Assembly (NCBI RefSeq): GCF_019880245.1
Contig: NZ_CP082286.1
Coordinates: forward strand, 2,188,521 to 2,252,520
Direction: 5' to 3'
Length of the DNA stretch: 64,000 bases
Source: Halobaculum roseum
Lineage (GTDB): Archaea > Halobacteriota > Halobacteria > Halobacteriales > Haloferacaceae
Below, one piece after another: positions 16,441 to 24,957 of this stretch. The position numbers and the translations under genes are program-made. The stretch's first letter is position 1. The number at the start of each line of letters is the position of its first letter. Below the pieces are notes generated by a model. It did no database searches. It saw only the letters and a list, made by a program, of their open reading frames with translations, and was not told where the DNA came from.

Positions 16441-17346
16441 GTGGATCGGCGACAGTATATCCAACTGTTCGGTGCTGGTGGCCTCGGCTCTCTCGCGGGA
16501 TGTAGTGGTGCCAAGCCCGCCTCTGATACGACAACGTTGACTGACGATCCACTGACGCTCGCAACAGCAACGACGGTTCATGACAGCGGATTGCTCGGTG
16601 AATTGACCGCGGGGTTCGAACAGGAGTTCGGCGTAGCGGTGGCTGCGATCGCACGCGGGACTGGCGCGGCACTCGAAACTGCTCGGAACGGTGACTGTGA
16701 TGTTGTTCTCGTCCATGCTCGGCCGTTAGAAGACGCCTTTCTGCGCGAGGGAGACGGAGTCAATCGCCGGGCAGTCATGGTGAACGATTTTCTCGTGGTC
16801 GGGCCGCCGGACGATCCTGCCGATATCGCCGGAACGGGGCCGATCGAAGCGTTCGAGGCTATCGCAGCCACCGGGTCACCGTTTATGTCACGAGGCGATC
16901 GCTCGGGGACACATCTTCGTGAACGTCTGTTGTGGGACGAAACATCCATCGAGCCTGGCGGTTCGTGGTATTCGGAAACTGGCCAGGGGATGGGAGACAC
17001 ACTCACGGTGGCTGCTCAGCGGGGGGCCTACACCCTGTGTGACCGCGGGACGTTTCTCAACGTGATCGAGGACCAATTACTCGTGTACGTCGAAGGTGGT
17101 ATCGAGGACCCTCCACCATTGCTACGGAACGAATACGCAGTCATCCCGGTCAATCCCGACCGCCACGATGTCGCCTATCCGATGGCGATGGCGTTCGTCG
17201 GATATCTCACGGGGTCGGGCCAGGACCGCATTGACGAGTTTCGGGTCGGCGGCGAACGGGCGTTTCGGTCGGTAACTCCGTCTGAAGCCTCGGCATTCGA
17301 GCAGTACGTTCCGAGCGATTGGAACGAAAGTTCGACGGGAAGCTGA
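16441..17346 (+). CDS. TupA-like tungstate/molybdate ABC substrate-binding lipoprotein
   Basis: 301 residues. The N-terminus (MDRRQYIQLFGAGGLGSLAGC) has a twin-arginine-like start and a lipobox Cys, so it should be exported folded and lipid-anchored. Then come the TupA-family motifs: ATATTVHDSGLLGELTAGFE, ARGTGAALETARNGDCDVVLVHA, RRAVMVNDFLVVGPPDDPADI and SRGDRSGTHLRE. TupA binds tungstate (or molybdate) with very high affinity. No TupB/TupC permease or ATPase gene is next to it, so it is an orphan here or works with a distant transporter. It lies just right of the IS-split trk operon. Confidence 0.85.
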   Translation: MDRRQYIQLFGAGGLGSLAGCSGAKPASDTTTLTDDPLTLATATTVHDSGLLGELTAGFEQEFGVAVAAIARGTGAALETARNGDCDVVLVHARPLEDAFLREGDGVNRRAVMVNDFLVVGPPDDPADIAGTGPIEAFEAIAATGSPFMSRGDRSGTHLRERLLWDETSIEPGGSWYSETGQGMGDTLTVAAQRGAYTLCDRGTFLNVIEDQLLVYVEGGIEDPPPLLRNEYAVIPVNPDRHDVAYPMAMAFVGYLTGSGQDRIDEFRVGGERAFRSVTPSEASAFEQYVPSDWNESSTGS

Positions 17347-17410
17347 GCTGTCGTGGTCGGTACGCACTTGCGTCCTTTGGACCGAGCGTCCAGATACTGC
17401 CTGAAGGGTA

Positions 17411-17808
17411 GTGGAAAGTCGACCGATTATTGCTCCAGAGGAGCTATATGGCACTGAGGGGGAGGCCGTGAACCACGCGGTATCCAGTTACTTCGCCAAG
17501 TCGCAACTCCGCCAAGACATCATCATCTTCGAGACACAGGACGGATACAAGAACGATAATGTCGGCAGCAGTGCCGTCGAGATGTTCCGTCAGAAGAACA
17601 CGCCTCCGCGGTTCAGCTTCAGACAGGGGTCACAGGAGACAGTTGGGCACGTCTCTATGTCCGGCGGCTCTATTGTGGCGCGATGGGGACGGACTAGGAT
17701 CTTGACGCTTACTACCGCTATCCAGTTCGGTTTGAGGGTTCCGAAACTGGACGCCCCGACGACGCCGAGGCCTACGAGGGTGCCAGTATCGTTGAGGAGG
17801 ACAACTAA
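17411..17808 (+). pseudogene. Remnant of an unidentified gene
   Basis: Between the binding-protein gene and the FokI-like nuclease gene, several short protein-like pieces occur in different plus frames: EELYGTEGEAVNHAVSSYF and SQLRQDIIIFETQDGYKND early on, and DAYYRYPVRFEGSETG with EAYEGASIVEEDN at 17698-17808. The last piece follows an in-frame TAG at 17695 and its TAA overlaps the end of the nuclease gene by four bases. I read this as one or more decayed genes. The family is unknown; a former partner of the nuclease is possible but unproven. Confidence 0.45.
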
Positions 17809-19445
17809 GCAAATTGTGTTTGAAGGAGTGCATCTGCGTTCTCAACCTCGAATATTTTTGACCCTCGGAAAACCGACAATGGTAGTTTGCGGTCGTCGTC
17901 TGCATACTCCTCTCGCCACAACTCCGCTAATTCTACGAACGCACTCGCCGTCACTAATCGAATGTCCGTCCCAACCTGCATCTCCAGCTGCAAGGCGTTC
18001 TCTTCCGCCTGTTCGGTGAAGTCTGGTGCGATAATTAGGAACCATTCAACGTCGTGTTGGTCATTTTTCGTGTCGATGTAGTTCTTGATCTTGCTCCGAG
18101 CATCACTCCCGAGACGGAATTTCTGGCGGCGACGCTTGTTATCCCAGAGTAACCATTTCCCATCTTGCTCAATTTCTCCGTCTGCAACCACACCCGTCGA
18201 GTGCTGGCCGAGCTGGTTCGTCCCTTCAAGTTTGAACACCTCAGAGAAGATCTCTGTAGTTGCATCTTCAAAGAGCACGTCCAGTTTTTCCTCGGGGTTG
18301 TCCGCGTCGACTTGGTCCTGGAGTTGGGGCGGAACCGACGTTACCGATCCATCTGCGATATCCTTGAACGCATCCAAATAGAGGTCAACTGCGGGCTCTC
18401 CTTCCTCAACGGATTTCTGAGACTGCTCGAAGTACTCGATGATTGCTGACACCATTTCGTCGGTCTTCAGCTTGTGTGCGTCAAGTCCGTATTCGTCGAC
18501 GATATCTTTGAGGTCCTCCTTCGGGACGACTTCTTTTAGCAGTTCGCTGGGGTAGACGCCCGCGGTGACAATGTTCTCTCGGCGGTTCGCGTTCTTCCCG
18601 TAGTTCTTCCCGGTGACATCGAACTTGTCTCGTGCCTCAAGGAGGATTGATCGACGGTCGAAGACATCGAGTGTTTCGAGCATCTGTCGGAAGTTCTCGT
18701 CGGACATCTCGTAGTAGAGCCAGTCTTGGACGATATCGACGTAGTCTTCGGGAATTCCGACGAGCTCGTCGTAATCGTCGTCAGTGACCTCGTACACGAG
18801 TGCTTGCTCTTGGAGCGACCAGAGGCCCTTCTCGATAGTATCGATGGCGTGTTCGGGATTGTCTGATCGGGAAACCTTCGGGAAACGGTCGATAGCTGAG
18901 AGTCGTTGGAAGAAATCCAACCACGTGTAGTAGTCCCGTTTGTTTTCATGAGAGCGGTTGTGGAGCTCAAAGTAGCTGTACACCATGTGGAGTTCAGAAT
19001 CATCAACTTGGTTTTTATAGTCGACAGCGGCCTGCGCAAGGTGGAGAAGTTCGTCGTTCTCGGGGAAAGAGTCGCCGTCGTTAGATTGGATAAGGGTGCG
19101 TTGCCAGTCTTGGACCGCATCTAAAAGAACGTTTTTCGCCATATTGTACTCGGGCTGCTGGATGAGCTGGCGGAGTATCCCGTAGCGAATGATGAGTGCC
19201 TGGTACGGTGAGTTATTTATCGCGCTAAGCCGAGGAGGGGTGAAGTTATTGAGTTCTTGTTTGAGGCGCTCGTGGGCGGCAAGTGCAGGGACGTATTCGT
19301 TGAGATACGCGTCCCGATCACTGAAGCCATCGTGCTTGAAGGATTCAGGATCAAAGTCATCTGTCTTAGTTTTAGTGCTACCTTTGATGAATCGGTCGCG
19401 TTCGTAGCTGTTCCAGTCCCTGTCGATGAGTTCCCGGAGTTCCAT
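17805..19445 (-). CDS. Large putative restriction-type endonuclease with FokI-like cleavage domain
   Basis: A 546-residue protein of lower GC than its surroundings. The first ~400 residues are mostly helical and acidic with no family I know. Around residues 415-500 the pattern ADGE, then WLLWDNK 8 residues later, then GSDARSKIKNYIDTKN and DVEWFLIIAPDF, follows the order of the FokI cleavage domain (PDG, VDTK, dimer-helix region, hydrophobic strand). The Asp of ADGE and the Asp and Lys of WDNK would be the metal-binding PD-(D/E)XK residues. I infer a phage- or DNA-defence nuclease. No methyltransferase adjoins it. A TATA box 26 bases upstream supports the ATG at 19445. Confidence 0.7.
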   Translation of the reverse strand: MELRELIDRDWNSYERDRFIKGSTKTKTDDFDPESFKHDGFSDRDAYLNEYVPALAAHERLKQELNNFTPPRLSAINNSPYQALIIRYGILRQLIQQPEYNMAKNVLLDAVQDWQRTLIQSNDGDSFPENDELLHLAQAAVDYKNQVDDSELHMVYSYFELHNRSHENKRDYYTWLDFFQRLSAIDRFPKVSRSDNPEHAIDTIEKGLWSLQEQALVYEVTDDDYDELVGIPEDYVDIVQDWLYYEMSDENFRQMLETLDVFDRRSILLEARDKFDVTGKNYGKNANRRENIVTAGVYPSELLKEVVPKEDLKDIVDEYGLDAHKLKTDEMVSAIIEYFEQSQKSVEEGEPAVDLYLDAFKDIADGSVTSVPPQLQDQVDADNPEEKLDVLFEDATTEIFSEVFKLEGTNQLGQHSTGVVADGEIEQDGKWLLWDNKRRRQKFRLGSDARSKIKNYIDTKNDQHDVEWFLIIAPDFTEQAEENALQLEMQVGTDIRLVTASAFVELAELWREEYADDDRKLPLSVFRGSKIFEVENADALLQTQFA

Positions 19446-19469
19446 ATGTCGCCAAGTTATAACTATCCA

Positions 19470-19476
19470 ATATACT
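19470..19476 (-). promoter_or_regulatory. TATA box of the FokI-like nuclease gene
   Basis: On the minus strand the stretch reads AGTATAT and is centred about 28 bases before the ATG at 19445, consistent with a leaderless transcript. The divergent TRAM-protein gene shares the remaining intergenic bases. Confidence 0.5.
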
Positions 19477-19594
19477 TCAAGATAGCTCTCGAAGATGTTA
19501 TTAGAAATACAGTAATTCAACCATTGACGGTTTTTCACACCGCTCTTTCGGTAGATAAATCACTACACAGTCTAACTCTTCGACGAGATTGATT

Positions 19595-20023
19595 ATGGAA
19601 ATATCTGATCGACTTCTTACGTTGTACACCGCTGAAGTGATGCAACAACAGGATCAGTACGTACTGGAGGTTCCGAAAGACGAGATAGCTCTTGGAGAGA
19701 TTGAAGACGGCGAGGTGTACCGTGTTGCAGTACTCACTGATGGGGAGGCCGGAGGCAGCTCTGAACAAGCGGTTCGTCCTCAAAGACACGACAGGCAGCG
19801 TCAGCCTCGACCAGCGGAGTTCGATGGACCGCCCGTAGAAGTCGGCGATGAACGTATGGTGGAGATAGAGTCGACAGGTGAGGAAGGAGATGGTATTGCG
19901 AAGGTGGACCGCGGCTACGTTGTGGTCGTACCGGACGCTTCTGAGGGCGACAAAGTCCGAATTGAGATGGATGCGGTGAGAGAAAATGTCGGATTCGCGG
20001 ATGTCGTTGAATATATCGACTGA
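19595..20023 (+). CDS. TRAM-domain protein (predicted RNA-binding)
   Basis: A 142-residue protein. The N-terminal part reads MEISDRLLTLYTAEVMQQQ and YVLEVPKDEIALGEIEDGEVYRV. The C-terminal TRAM/OB domain (~residues 80-140) has VEVGDERMVEIESTGEEGDG, IAKVDRGYVVVVPDASEGD and a final VGFADVVEYID. Small TRAM proteins act as RNA chaperones in archaea and also occur fused to tRNA-modifying enzymes. The ATG at 19595 was chosen over an upstream TTG because the domain starts there. A linker of His/Arg/Gln-rich sequence joins the two parts. Confidence 0.88.
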   Translation: MEISDRLLTLYTAEVMQQQDQYVLEVPKDEIALGEIEDGEVYRVAVLTDGEAGGSSEQAVRPQRHDRQRQPRPAEFDGPPVEVGDERMVEIESTGEEGDGIAKVDRGYVVVVPDASEGDKVRIEMDAVRENVGFADVVEYID

Positions 20024-20172
20024 CTCGCTGACTGCTAGAACCTTACGGCTCTGTTAAAATTCTCAACAGCCACTAAACTCTCCCAAATTGAAGGAAGTAT
20101 TGGAGTCATATCGAACAGGATGTATTTTAATATAGTAGAGCTAATGTATTTTGGATGGGGAATAAGCCGTCC

Positions 20173-20454
20173 TCACGGTGTCACCCTTTCCCCATTCCCC
20201 CTCAGTTTCCCGTGGAAGAACCCGAAATTACTCTGTTCGTAATCTTTCCCATATTTTCGACAATCATCGCACAGATAGCTAGTAAAGTTATCTATGTCAT
20301 ATTGTTCAGTGAGCGCGTCCTCCCCACACAGCTCGCATCTCACATGTTGATCATACATGCAATCATAGAAAGAACTCATGAATAGGTCGTATGCTTGTCC
20401 TGACAGCAGTTTCATCGCTTCTTGAGTGGAACGAACAATAGCCGTGTGCTGCAT
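20173..20454 (-). CDS. Small hypothetical protein with two CxxC pairs
   Basis: A 93-residue protein, MQHTAIVRSTQEAMKLLSG at the start, with CELCGED at about residue 40 and LCDDCRKYGKDY about 23 residues later, a layout typical of a zinc-binding treble-clef or ribbon. Base composition is AT-rich for this genome, suggesting transfer. I do not recognise the family. A plus-strand open frame covers the same DNA but yields a hydrophobic, motif-free translation. The ATG at 20454 is preferred to a TTG at 20466. Confidence 0.5.
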   Translation of the reverse strand: MQHTAIVRSTQEAMKLLSGQAYDLFMSSFYDCMYDQHVRCELCGEDALTEQYDIDNFTSYLCDDCRKYGKDYEQSNFGFFHGKLRGNGERVTP

Positions 20455-20515
20455 AGATGCTCTCAACTCGGCACGCTATCCCTATCAGAACCCGTTGCTC
20501 GAGAGCACTAGGCCG

Positions 20516-23500
20516 CTATTCGAGCCGATTCTGCAGCGTCGAAACCGTGTGGAGTTCGGTGAATCCGGATTCGTCGATCCGCCACGCACTCGGCGGCGAG
20601 TTCTCGCTGTACTCCTTCTCGACCCGCGGCGTCCCGTCGGCCGGTCGGTTCAGCGCCGTCAACACCTCGTGGGCCTCGCTCCGCGCGGTGGCGATCCAGA
20701 TCGCCGCTTCCGGATCCGGCGCCGCGAGTTTGTCGTAGTCCGCGGGGGCCGCCCGGTAGATATCGTGGTTCGTGCGTTCCGCCTCCAGCGTCACGACGAT
20801 CTCGCCGTCCGCGTCGAGCCCGACCGCGTCGTACCGATACTCTCCGTTCGGGTGGTCGTAGTAACGACGTGCCTCGACGGCCGCCGACGAGTCATCGTCG
20901 ACGAACGCCTGCTCGATGTACTCCTGCCCCAGCACCACCATCAGCGTGTGGAGGCTGGATTCAGCCACGTCGCCGACGCCGTGGCCATGGGCGTCTCCCT
21001 CGCGGTGTGGCTCGCGCAACAGCACTCGACCCTCCGGCGTGACCGTGTACAGGGTGTGGGGCGTGTCGCCGTCGTGGCGAAGCAGACCCGCGCCGAGCAG
21101 CTCGTCGACGGCGTCGCTGTCGAGCCCACAATCCGCTCGGAGCGTGTCCATCCCGTCGCGACGCAGGTCGTACGCGAGCGGGTCAAGGCGGCGCTGTTGA
21201 GCCGCATACACCGCCTGCAGGAACAGCAGTTGCGCGTGCGTCCAGTCGGCCGCGTTGCGCTCCCCTTCCGACAGCGTGAGTGGGATCGTACACACCGGCA
21301 CACGCTCTGGGTCGAGGTCGGCGCGGTCCCCACAGCAGTCGACGCCACGTCGGATCCCGTCGACGCTCGGCTCGTAGCGAGCGCCGCAGGTGTCACACAC
21401 GATCGCGTGGGCCTCTTCGGTGTAGGTCACCGCCTCGGGCAGCCGGTCGGTCGTCGGCAGCGCCGAGTCGACCGCGCTCCCCGGCCGGTCGGTGCCCGGG
21501 GCAGGACCGTCGGGATCCCCCACCGTGTCCGCCGTTCCCGCGTCCGCGAGGGTGAGTCCGGCGTCATCCCGCGTGCGGGCGACGCACGTCTCGTGTTCGG
21601 CGCGAAACGCGGCCGCCCGCGCGTCGGAGAGCCCGTCGTCGGCCTCCGGGTGCCCCGGCGGCAGCGGAAGCGACTCGACGACGAACGGCTGTGGCTCGGG
21701 GGCGTCGAACGGCGCGGGCAACGTGGTGAGCCACTCGCCGCGGGAGAGCGCTCGGAGGCGGGTGCCGACCGCCTCGGCGCCCATCGCGTCGGTCGCGAGG
21801 CGTTGCTGGAGGCGGGTGTCCAAGGCGACGTTGCCCGTGACGAGCGTCGAGACGTTGTTCATCAGCTCGCTGTACGCCTCCGGGTCCGTCTCCCGGAGCT
21901 GGCCCGGGAACTGCATCGCGAGCGTCACGCTCAGCCCGAACGCTCGCGACTGCGCGAGCAGGTCGCTCAGAACCTCCGACACCGCGAGATCCGCCGCCTC
22001 CTCGAGATAGAGGTTGACCAGCGGGAGGTCGTCCTCGTCCCGGCGGCGGTGGCGCTGCCGAAGGGCACTCCAGAGGTTCGACAGCACGACGAGCGCGAGT
22101 GACTGTTGGCTCTTCGCTCGGACCCCGCCCGTGTCGATGACGACGAGCGCGTCCTCGTCGAGCACGTTTCCGAGCTCGAACGTCGGCGTGTCCGGGTCGT
22201 CGCCGGCGACGTGGTTGAACACGCGGGCGAGGCGATCATCGAGGGGGACCTTCTCGACGCGGTTCGCGACGCCCTGCATGATCCGGGCGAACGCCTGGGG
22301 GTCGTTCTCGGCGACGCCCGCCAGCATCGCCCGGAGGTCGTCGTCGCTCACCAGAGGCGGCTCCCCCTCCCTGCGGAAACGGTGGACGGCCCGCTCCAGG
22401 TCGCGGTGGGCGAACGCGTCGGCGCCGTACTCGGGGTCGAACAGCGCCTTCACGAGATATCGGATCACGTCCGGCGAGCGGACGGCGCTGTCGAACGCCT
22501 CAGCGCCCGTGATCGCCCGGAGCAGTTCGAGGTAGTGGTCGGTGACGTCCTGCACGGCGGTCGTTCGGGGGACGCCCGCCGCCAGATCGTCGCGGATGTC
22601 GAACAGCGACAGCGCCGGCAGCGTCTCGCTGCAGTCGAAGTAGTAGACGTCGTCGAGGTCGCCGTGTGCGGCGTAGTGGGTTCGGAGGAGGGTCGTCGCC
22701 ATCTCGTCGCCCTTCGGGAGGACACAGATGTCCGCCCCGTCGGTCACCGTGTGGTTCTCGGTGATTGCGCGGACGAGGGCCGTGGATTTCCCGGAGCCGG
22801 TCTTCCCGAACCACGCGACGTGCAACGGCTGCAGGGACGGCGGGAGCGCGACCGTCGTGTCCGTCGCGGTGCCGTCTCTGGTTCGTGGCCGCCCGATCGC
22901 GAGGCCGCGGTCGTACCGGGCGAGCGCGTCCGCCGGCGGCGGCGCGAGCCCCGTTCGCTCGGCGGGGAGCGCGCCGAGTGCGCGGCGGGCCGTGTCGGTG
23001 AGCGCGGCGCCGTCGAGGAGGGCGACGTGGGGGACGGTCGTCGAGTCGGCGACGATCCGCGGCGAGCGGTTGCTCGCCAATGGGAGACGGCGAGCCAGCC
23101 GGCGCGTCGCCGGCGGGTCGCGGAGGGTTCGCTCCCGGATGGCCTCGCGAAGCGCGTCTCCCGGGTCGTCGTGGGTGACCGGCCGCAGGTCGTAGAAGTC
23201 GCCCCCGACGGCGGTGAACGACGCCGCCAGATCGCGGGCGCGGCGAGCGGCGTTCGGGCCGGCCGCGAGTACTCGGGCGTTGAGGTCGTAGCAGTTGCGG
23301 GCGGACTTCGCGAGGATCGCGTCGATCCGGGTGCCCGGGACGCTGCCGGTGTCGCCGCGGCGGTGGGCCGACCGGCGTGGAGCGTGGCGGTCCGTCGCCT
23401 CGGGGTCGTGGTCGTCAGTGAGTGGGAGGAGGGCGCCGGCGAGGCGCTGGCCGACGGTGTCGCGCTCGCGGTCGAGGCGCCGGACGCGAGCCTCGGCTTC

Positions 23501-23992
23501 GCCGCTCCAGTCGGGCTTGGGTCGGAGCAGCGCCTGGTAGGCGGTCGGAAAGTCGGCGGCGGCCAGCCCTTCCACGACGGAGGTGAGCGGGAGCGTGGGG
23601 GCGTCCTCGACGCGGGCGGTGTCGTGTTGCTCCGGCGCATCCGAGAGCGCGGGCGGGCGGAGGCGCGTTTGCCAGTCGTCGCGGCGCTCGCCGACGCCGT
23701 GGATTTCCGCGATCGCGTCGGCATCCGTCGGGAGGTCGGCGAGGGGATCGGCGTCGTGGGCGGCGAGCGCGTAGCTGTCGGGGAGCAGCCGACTCGCGAC
23801 GCGGCGGAGCGCGTCGAACCCCGTCGCCTCAGTCCCGAGGTAGTAGTCGATATCGTCGCCGTCGGTGGTGAGGAGGATCTCGATCGTGTAGTCGTCGAGG
23901 GCGCGGTGGAGCTGCTCGAACTGGTCGGTGATCCGCTCGGCCGGCAGCGGGTCCGGGCTCGGCGTGATCTCGAGGTAGACGCGGGGGGCCAT
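20516..23992 (-). CDS. HerA/VirB4-type ATPase with C-terminal zinc, winged-helix and nuclease-like parts
   Basis: A 1158-residue protein. A Walker A loop FGKTGSGKS sits at about residues 395-402 and Walker B with a double Glu (NLYLEEAAD) near 660, followed by LLAQSRAFGLSVTLAMQFP, the sensor region of HerA/VirB4/TraG ATPases. A zinc site (CDTCGARYE and DCCGD) lies near 865. A helical segment then leads to a winged-helix-like part, and RYDAVG, then TLEAERTN near the end, gives a D...ExE pattern as in PD-(D/E)XK folds. Relatives occur on haloarchaeal plasmids and integrated elements and are thought to pump DNA. The nuclease assignment is inference. Confidence 0.8.
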   Translation of the reverse strand: MAPRVYLEITPSPDPLPAERITDQFEQLHRALDDYTIEILLTTDGDDIDYYLGTEATGFDALRRVASRLLPDSYALAAHDADPLADLPTDADAIAEIHGVGERRDDWQTRLRPPALSDAPEQHDTARVEDAPTLPLTSVVEGLAAADFPTAYQALLRPKPDWSGEAEARVRRLDRERDTVGQRLAGALLPLTDDHDPEATDRHAPRRSAHRRGDTGSVPGTRIDAILAKSARNCYDLNARVLAAGPNAARRARDLAASFTAVGGDFYDLRPVTHDDPGDALREAIRERTLRDPPATRRLARRLPLASNRSPRIVADSTTVPHVALLDGAALTDTARRALGALPAERTGLAPPPADALARYDRGLAIGRPRTRDGTATDTTVALPPSLQPLHVAWFGKTGSGKSTALVRAITENHTVTDGADICVLPKGDEMATTLLRTHYAAHGDLDDVYYFDCSETLPALSLFDIRDDLAAGVPRTTAVQDVTDHYLELLRAITGAEAFDSAVRSPDVIRYLVKALFDPEYGADAFAHRDLERAVHRFRREGEPPLVSDDDLRAMLAGVAENDPQAFARIMQGVANRVEKVPLDDRLARVFNHVAGDDPDTPTFELGNVLDEDALVVIDTGGVRAKSQQSLALVVLSNLWSALRQRHRRRDEDDLPLVNLYLEEAADLAVSEVLSDLLAQSRAFGLSVTLAMQFPGQLRETDPEAYSELMNNVSTLVTGNVALDTRLQQRLATDAMGAEAVGTRLRALSRGEWLTTLPAPFDAPEPQPFVVESLPLPPGHPEADDGLSDARAAAFRAEHETCVARTRDDAGLTLADAGTADTVGDPDGPAPGTDRPGSAVDSALPTTDRLPEAVTYTEEAHAIVCDTCGARYEPSVDGIRRGVDCCGDRADLDPERVPVCTIPLTLSEGERNAADWTHAQLLFLQAVYAAQQRRLDPLAYDLRRDGMDTLRADCGLDSDAVDELLGAGLLRHDGDTPHTLYTVTPEGRVLLREPHREGDAHGHGVGDVAESSLHTLMVVLGQEYIEQAFVDDDSSAAVEARRYYDHPNGEYRYDAVGLDADGEIVVTLEAERTNHDIYRAAPADYDKLAAPDPEAAIWIATARSEAHEVLTALNRPADGTPRVEKEYSENSPPSAWRIDESGFTELHTVSTLQNRLE

Positions 23993-24310
23993 CGGTCAGT
24001 CGTCGCGTGCGAGGGCATCCGGTTCCGAGGTGGTTAGTGTCCGGTGCGGGGCAGCCGTCGGTCGAACGATCTGCATCATACGGGTCGCTCTCGGTGACCG
24101 GCGAAGTACTCACGGCGGGACACAGTGTTCGGTGGGGTGAAACGGGGTGCCCGCCCCCGCCCGCTCGCCCGGCCGGGCCTCGCTGCGCGCCGTGGGTGCT
24201 TGCCTCGGCCGGGCCGGAGCGACCGGTCGGCCCCGGGCGGTCCCGCCCGCGTGGCGGTTTGTCGGCGCCGCGACGGATGCGGCGCGCCCGAGCGCGTGCC
24301 GAGTACGCAC
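23993..24310. other. GC-rich divergent intergenic region
   Basis: 318 bases between the ATPase gene and the two small plus-strand genes. It is very GC-rich, with runs of GCCCGC/GGGCCG able to form local hairpins, and no clear TATA box for either direction. The best candidate is TAACCACC on the minus strand near 24033. No coding frame is convincing. Confidence 0.4.
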
Positions 24311-24601
24311 ATGACCGGACCAGATCGACTCGAGGACATGAGTACAGACGCCGACCGCTTCGAACGCGAACAGCTCGCCCGGGACCGGGATGCCGACCGG
24401 GCCGAAACGGCCGACGTGACCGCGGCGTTCGCTCGGGAGCTCGTCGACGATCTCATCGATGCCGACATCGTCACGGCGTGTCCCGATCCGCAGGTGTTCG
24501 TCCACGACCCGACCGGCGTCGCGTTCCGGTCGCGGCGCCAGTTGGCGGCGTTTCACCGCGGCTGGGCGACCGCACGAACCGGCGGCGGGGTGGACGAATG
24601 A
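24311..24601 (+). CDS. Small hypothetical protein of plasmid-type haloarchaeal blocks
   Basis: A 96-residue acidic protein: DADRFEREQLARDRDADRAE at the N-terminus, VTAAFARELVDDLIDADIV in the middle, and FVHDPTGVAFRSRRQLAAFH near the C-terminus. No enzyme motif is visible. Its stop overlaps the next gene's ATG (ATGA), so the two are coupled. The true start may be the ATG nine codons later (MSTDAD), which begins at the charged helix. The pair lies divergent to the large ATPase gene and probably belongs to the same element. Confidence 0.65.
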   Translation: MTGPDRLEDMSTDADRFEREQLARDRDADRAETADVTAAFARELVDDLIDADIVTACPDPQVFVHDPTGVAFRSRRQLAAFHRGWATARTGGGVDE

Positions 24602-24957
24602 GACGCACCGTGACCGGCTGTGCCTTCTGTGACGCAGGTCCCAGGGTCGATGTCGGGGCCGCGCACACGTGGGGCGTTGACGAACTCGTGACGCATCCGA
24701 TCTGTGTCGACTGTGCGGTTCGCGAGCGGACGGCACAACGGGCAGACCTGGTCGCCTGTGACGGCTGCGGGCTCGGCTTCGATACCGCGGCGGCGCTCAC
24801 GTCGTTCCGCGTCGAGGTCGGCCGTCTCGAAGGTGTGATCCGACTGTGTGGCGAGTGTAGCCCGGACGGGCCGGCGACACACTGGACGCGCGACCCCGAG
24901 GATCATGCTGTTCAGTTCGTGGACGGCTCGACCGCGAACGGCTCCGACCGGCGATAG
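24598..24957 (+). CDS. Cys-rich zinc-finger protein (DUF7558-like)
   Basis: A 119-residue protein with three Cys pairs: CAFCDAGP near the start, ICVDCAVRER and ACDGCGLGF in the middle, and LCGECSPDG late, with AHTWGVDELVTHP between the first and second. This order matches a haloarchaeal family that I recall as DUF7558 (name from memory). It is coupled to the gene before it by an ATGA overlap. Its last 46 bases overlap the 3' end of the convergent DUF429 gene. A nucleic-acid or protein-binding role is likely but unproven. Confidence 0.7.
   Translation: MRRTVTGCAFCDAGPRVDVGAAHTWGVDELVTHPICVDCAVRERTAQRADLVACDGCGLGFDTAAALTSFRVEVGRLEGVIRLCGECSPDGPATHWTRDPEDHAVQFVDGSTANGSDRR

Noticed and set aside
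20155-20385. Plus-strand 76-codon frame over the small Cys-pair gene
   Set aside because: Hydrophobic motif-free translation; the opposite strand holds two CxxC pairs and is the better gene.
24125-24310. Upstream extension of the small gene at 24311
   Set aside because: The extra residues are Arg/Pro/Gly-rich and repeat-like, as in non-coding GC-rich DNA; the charged helical protein starts at 24311 or 24338.
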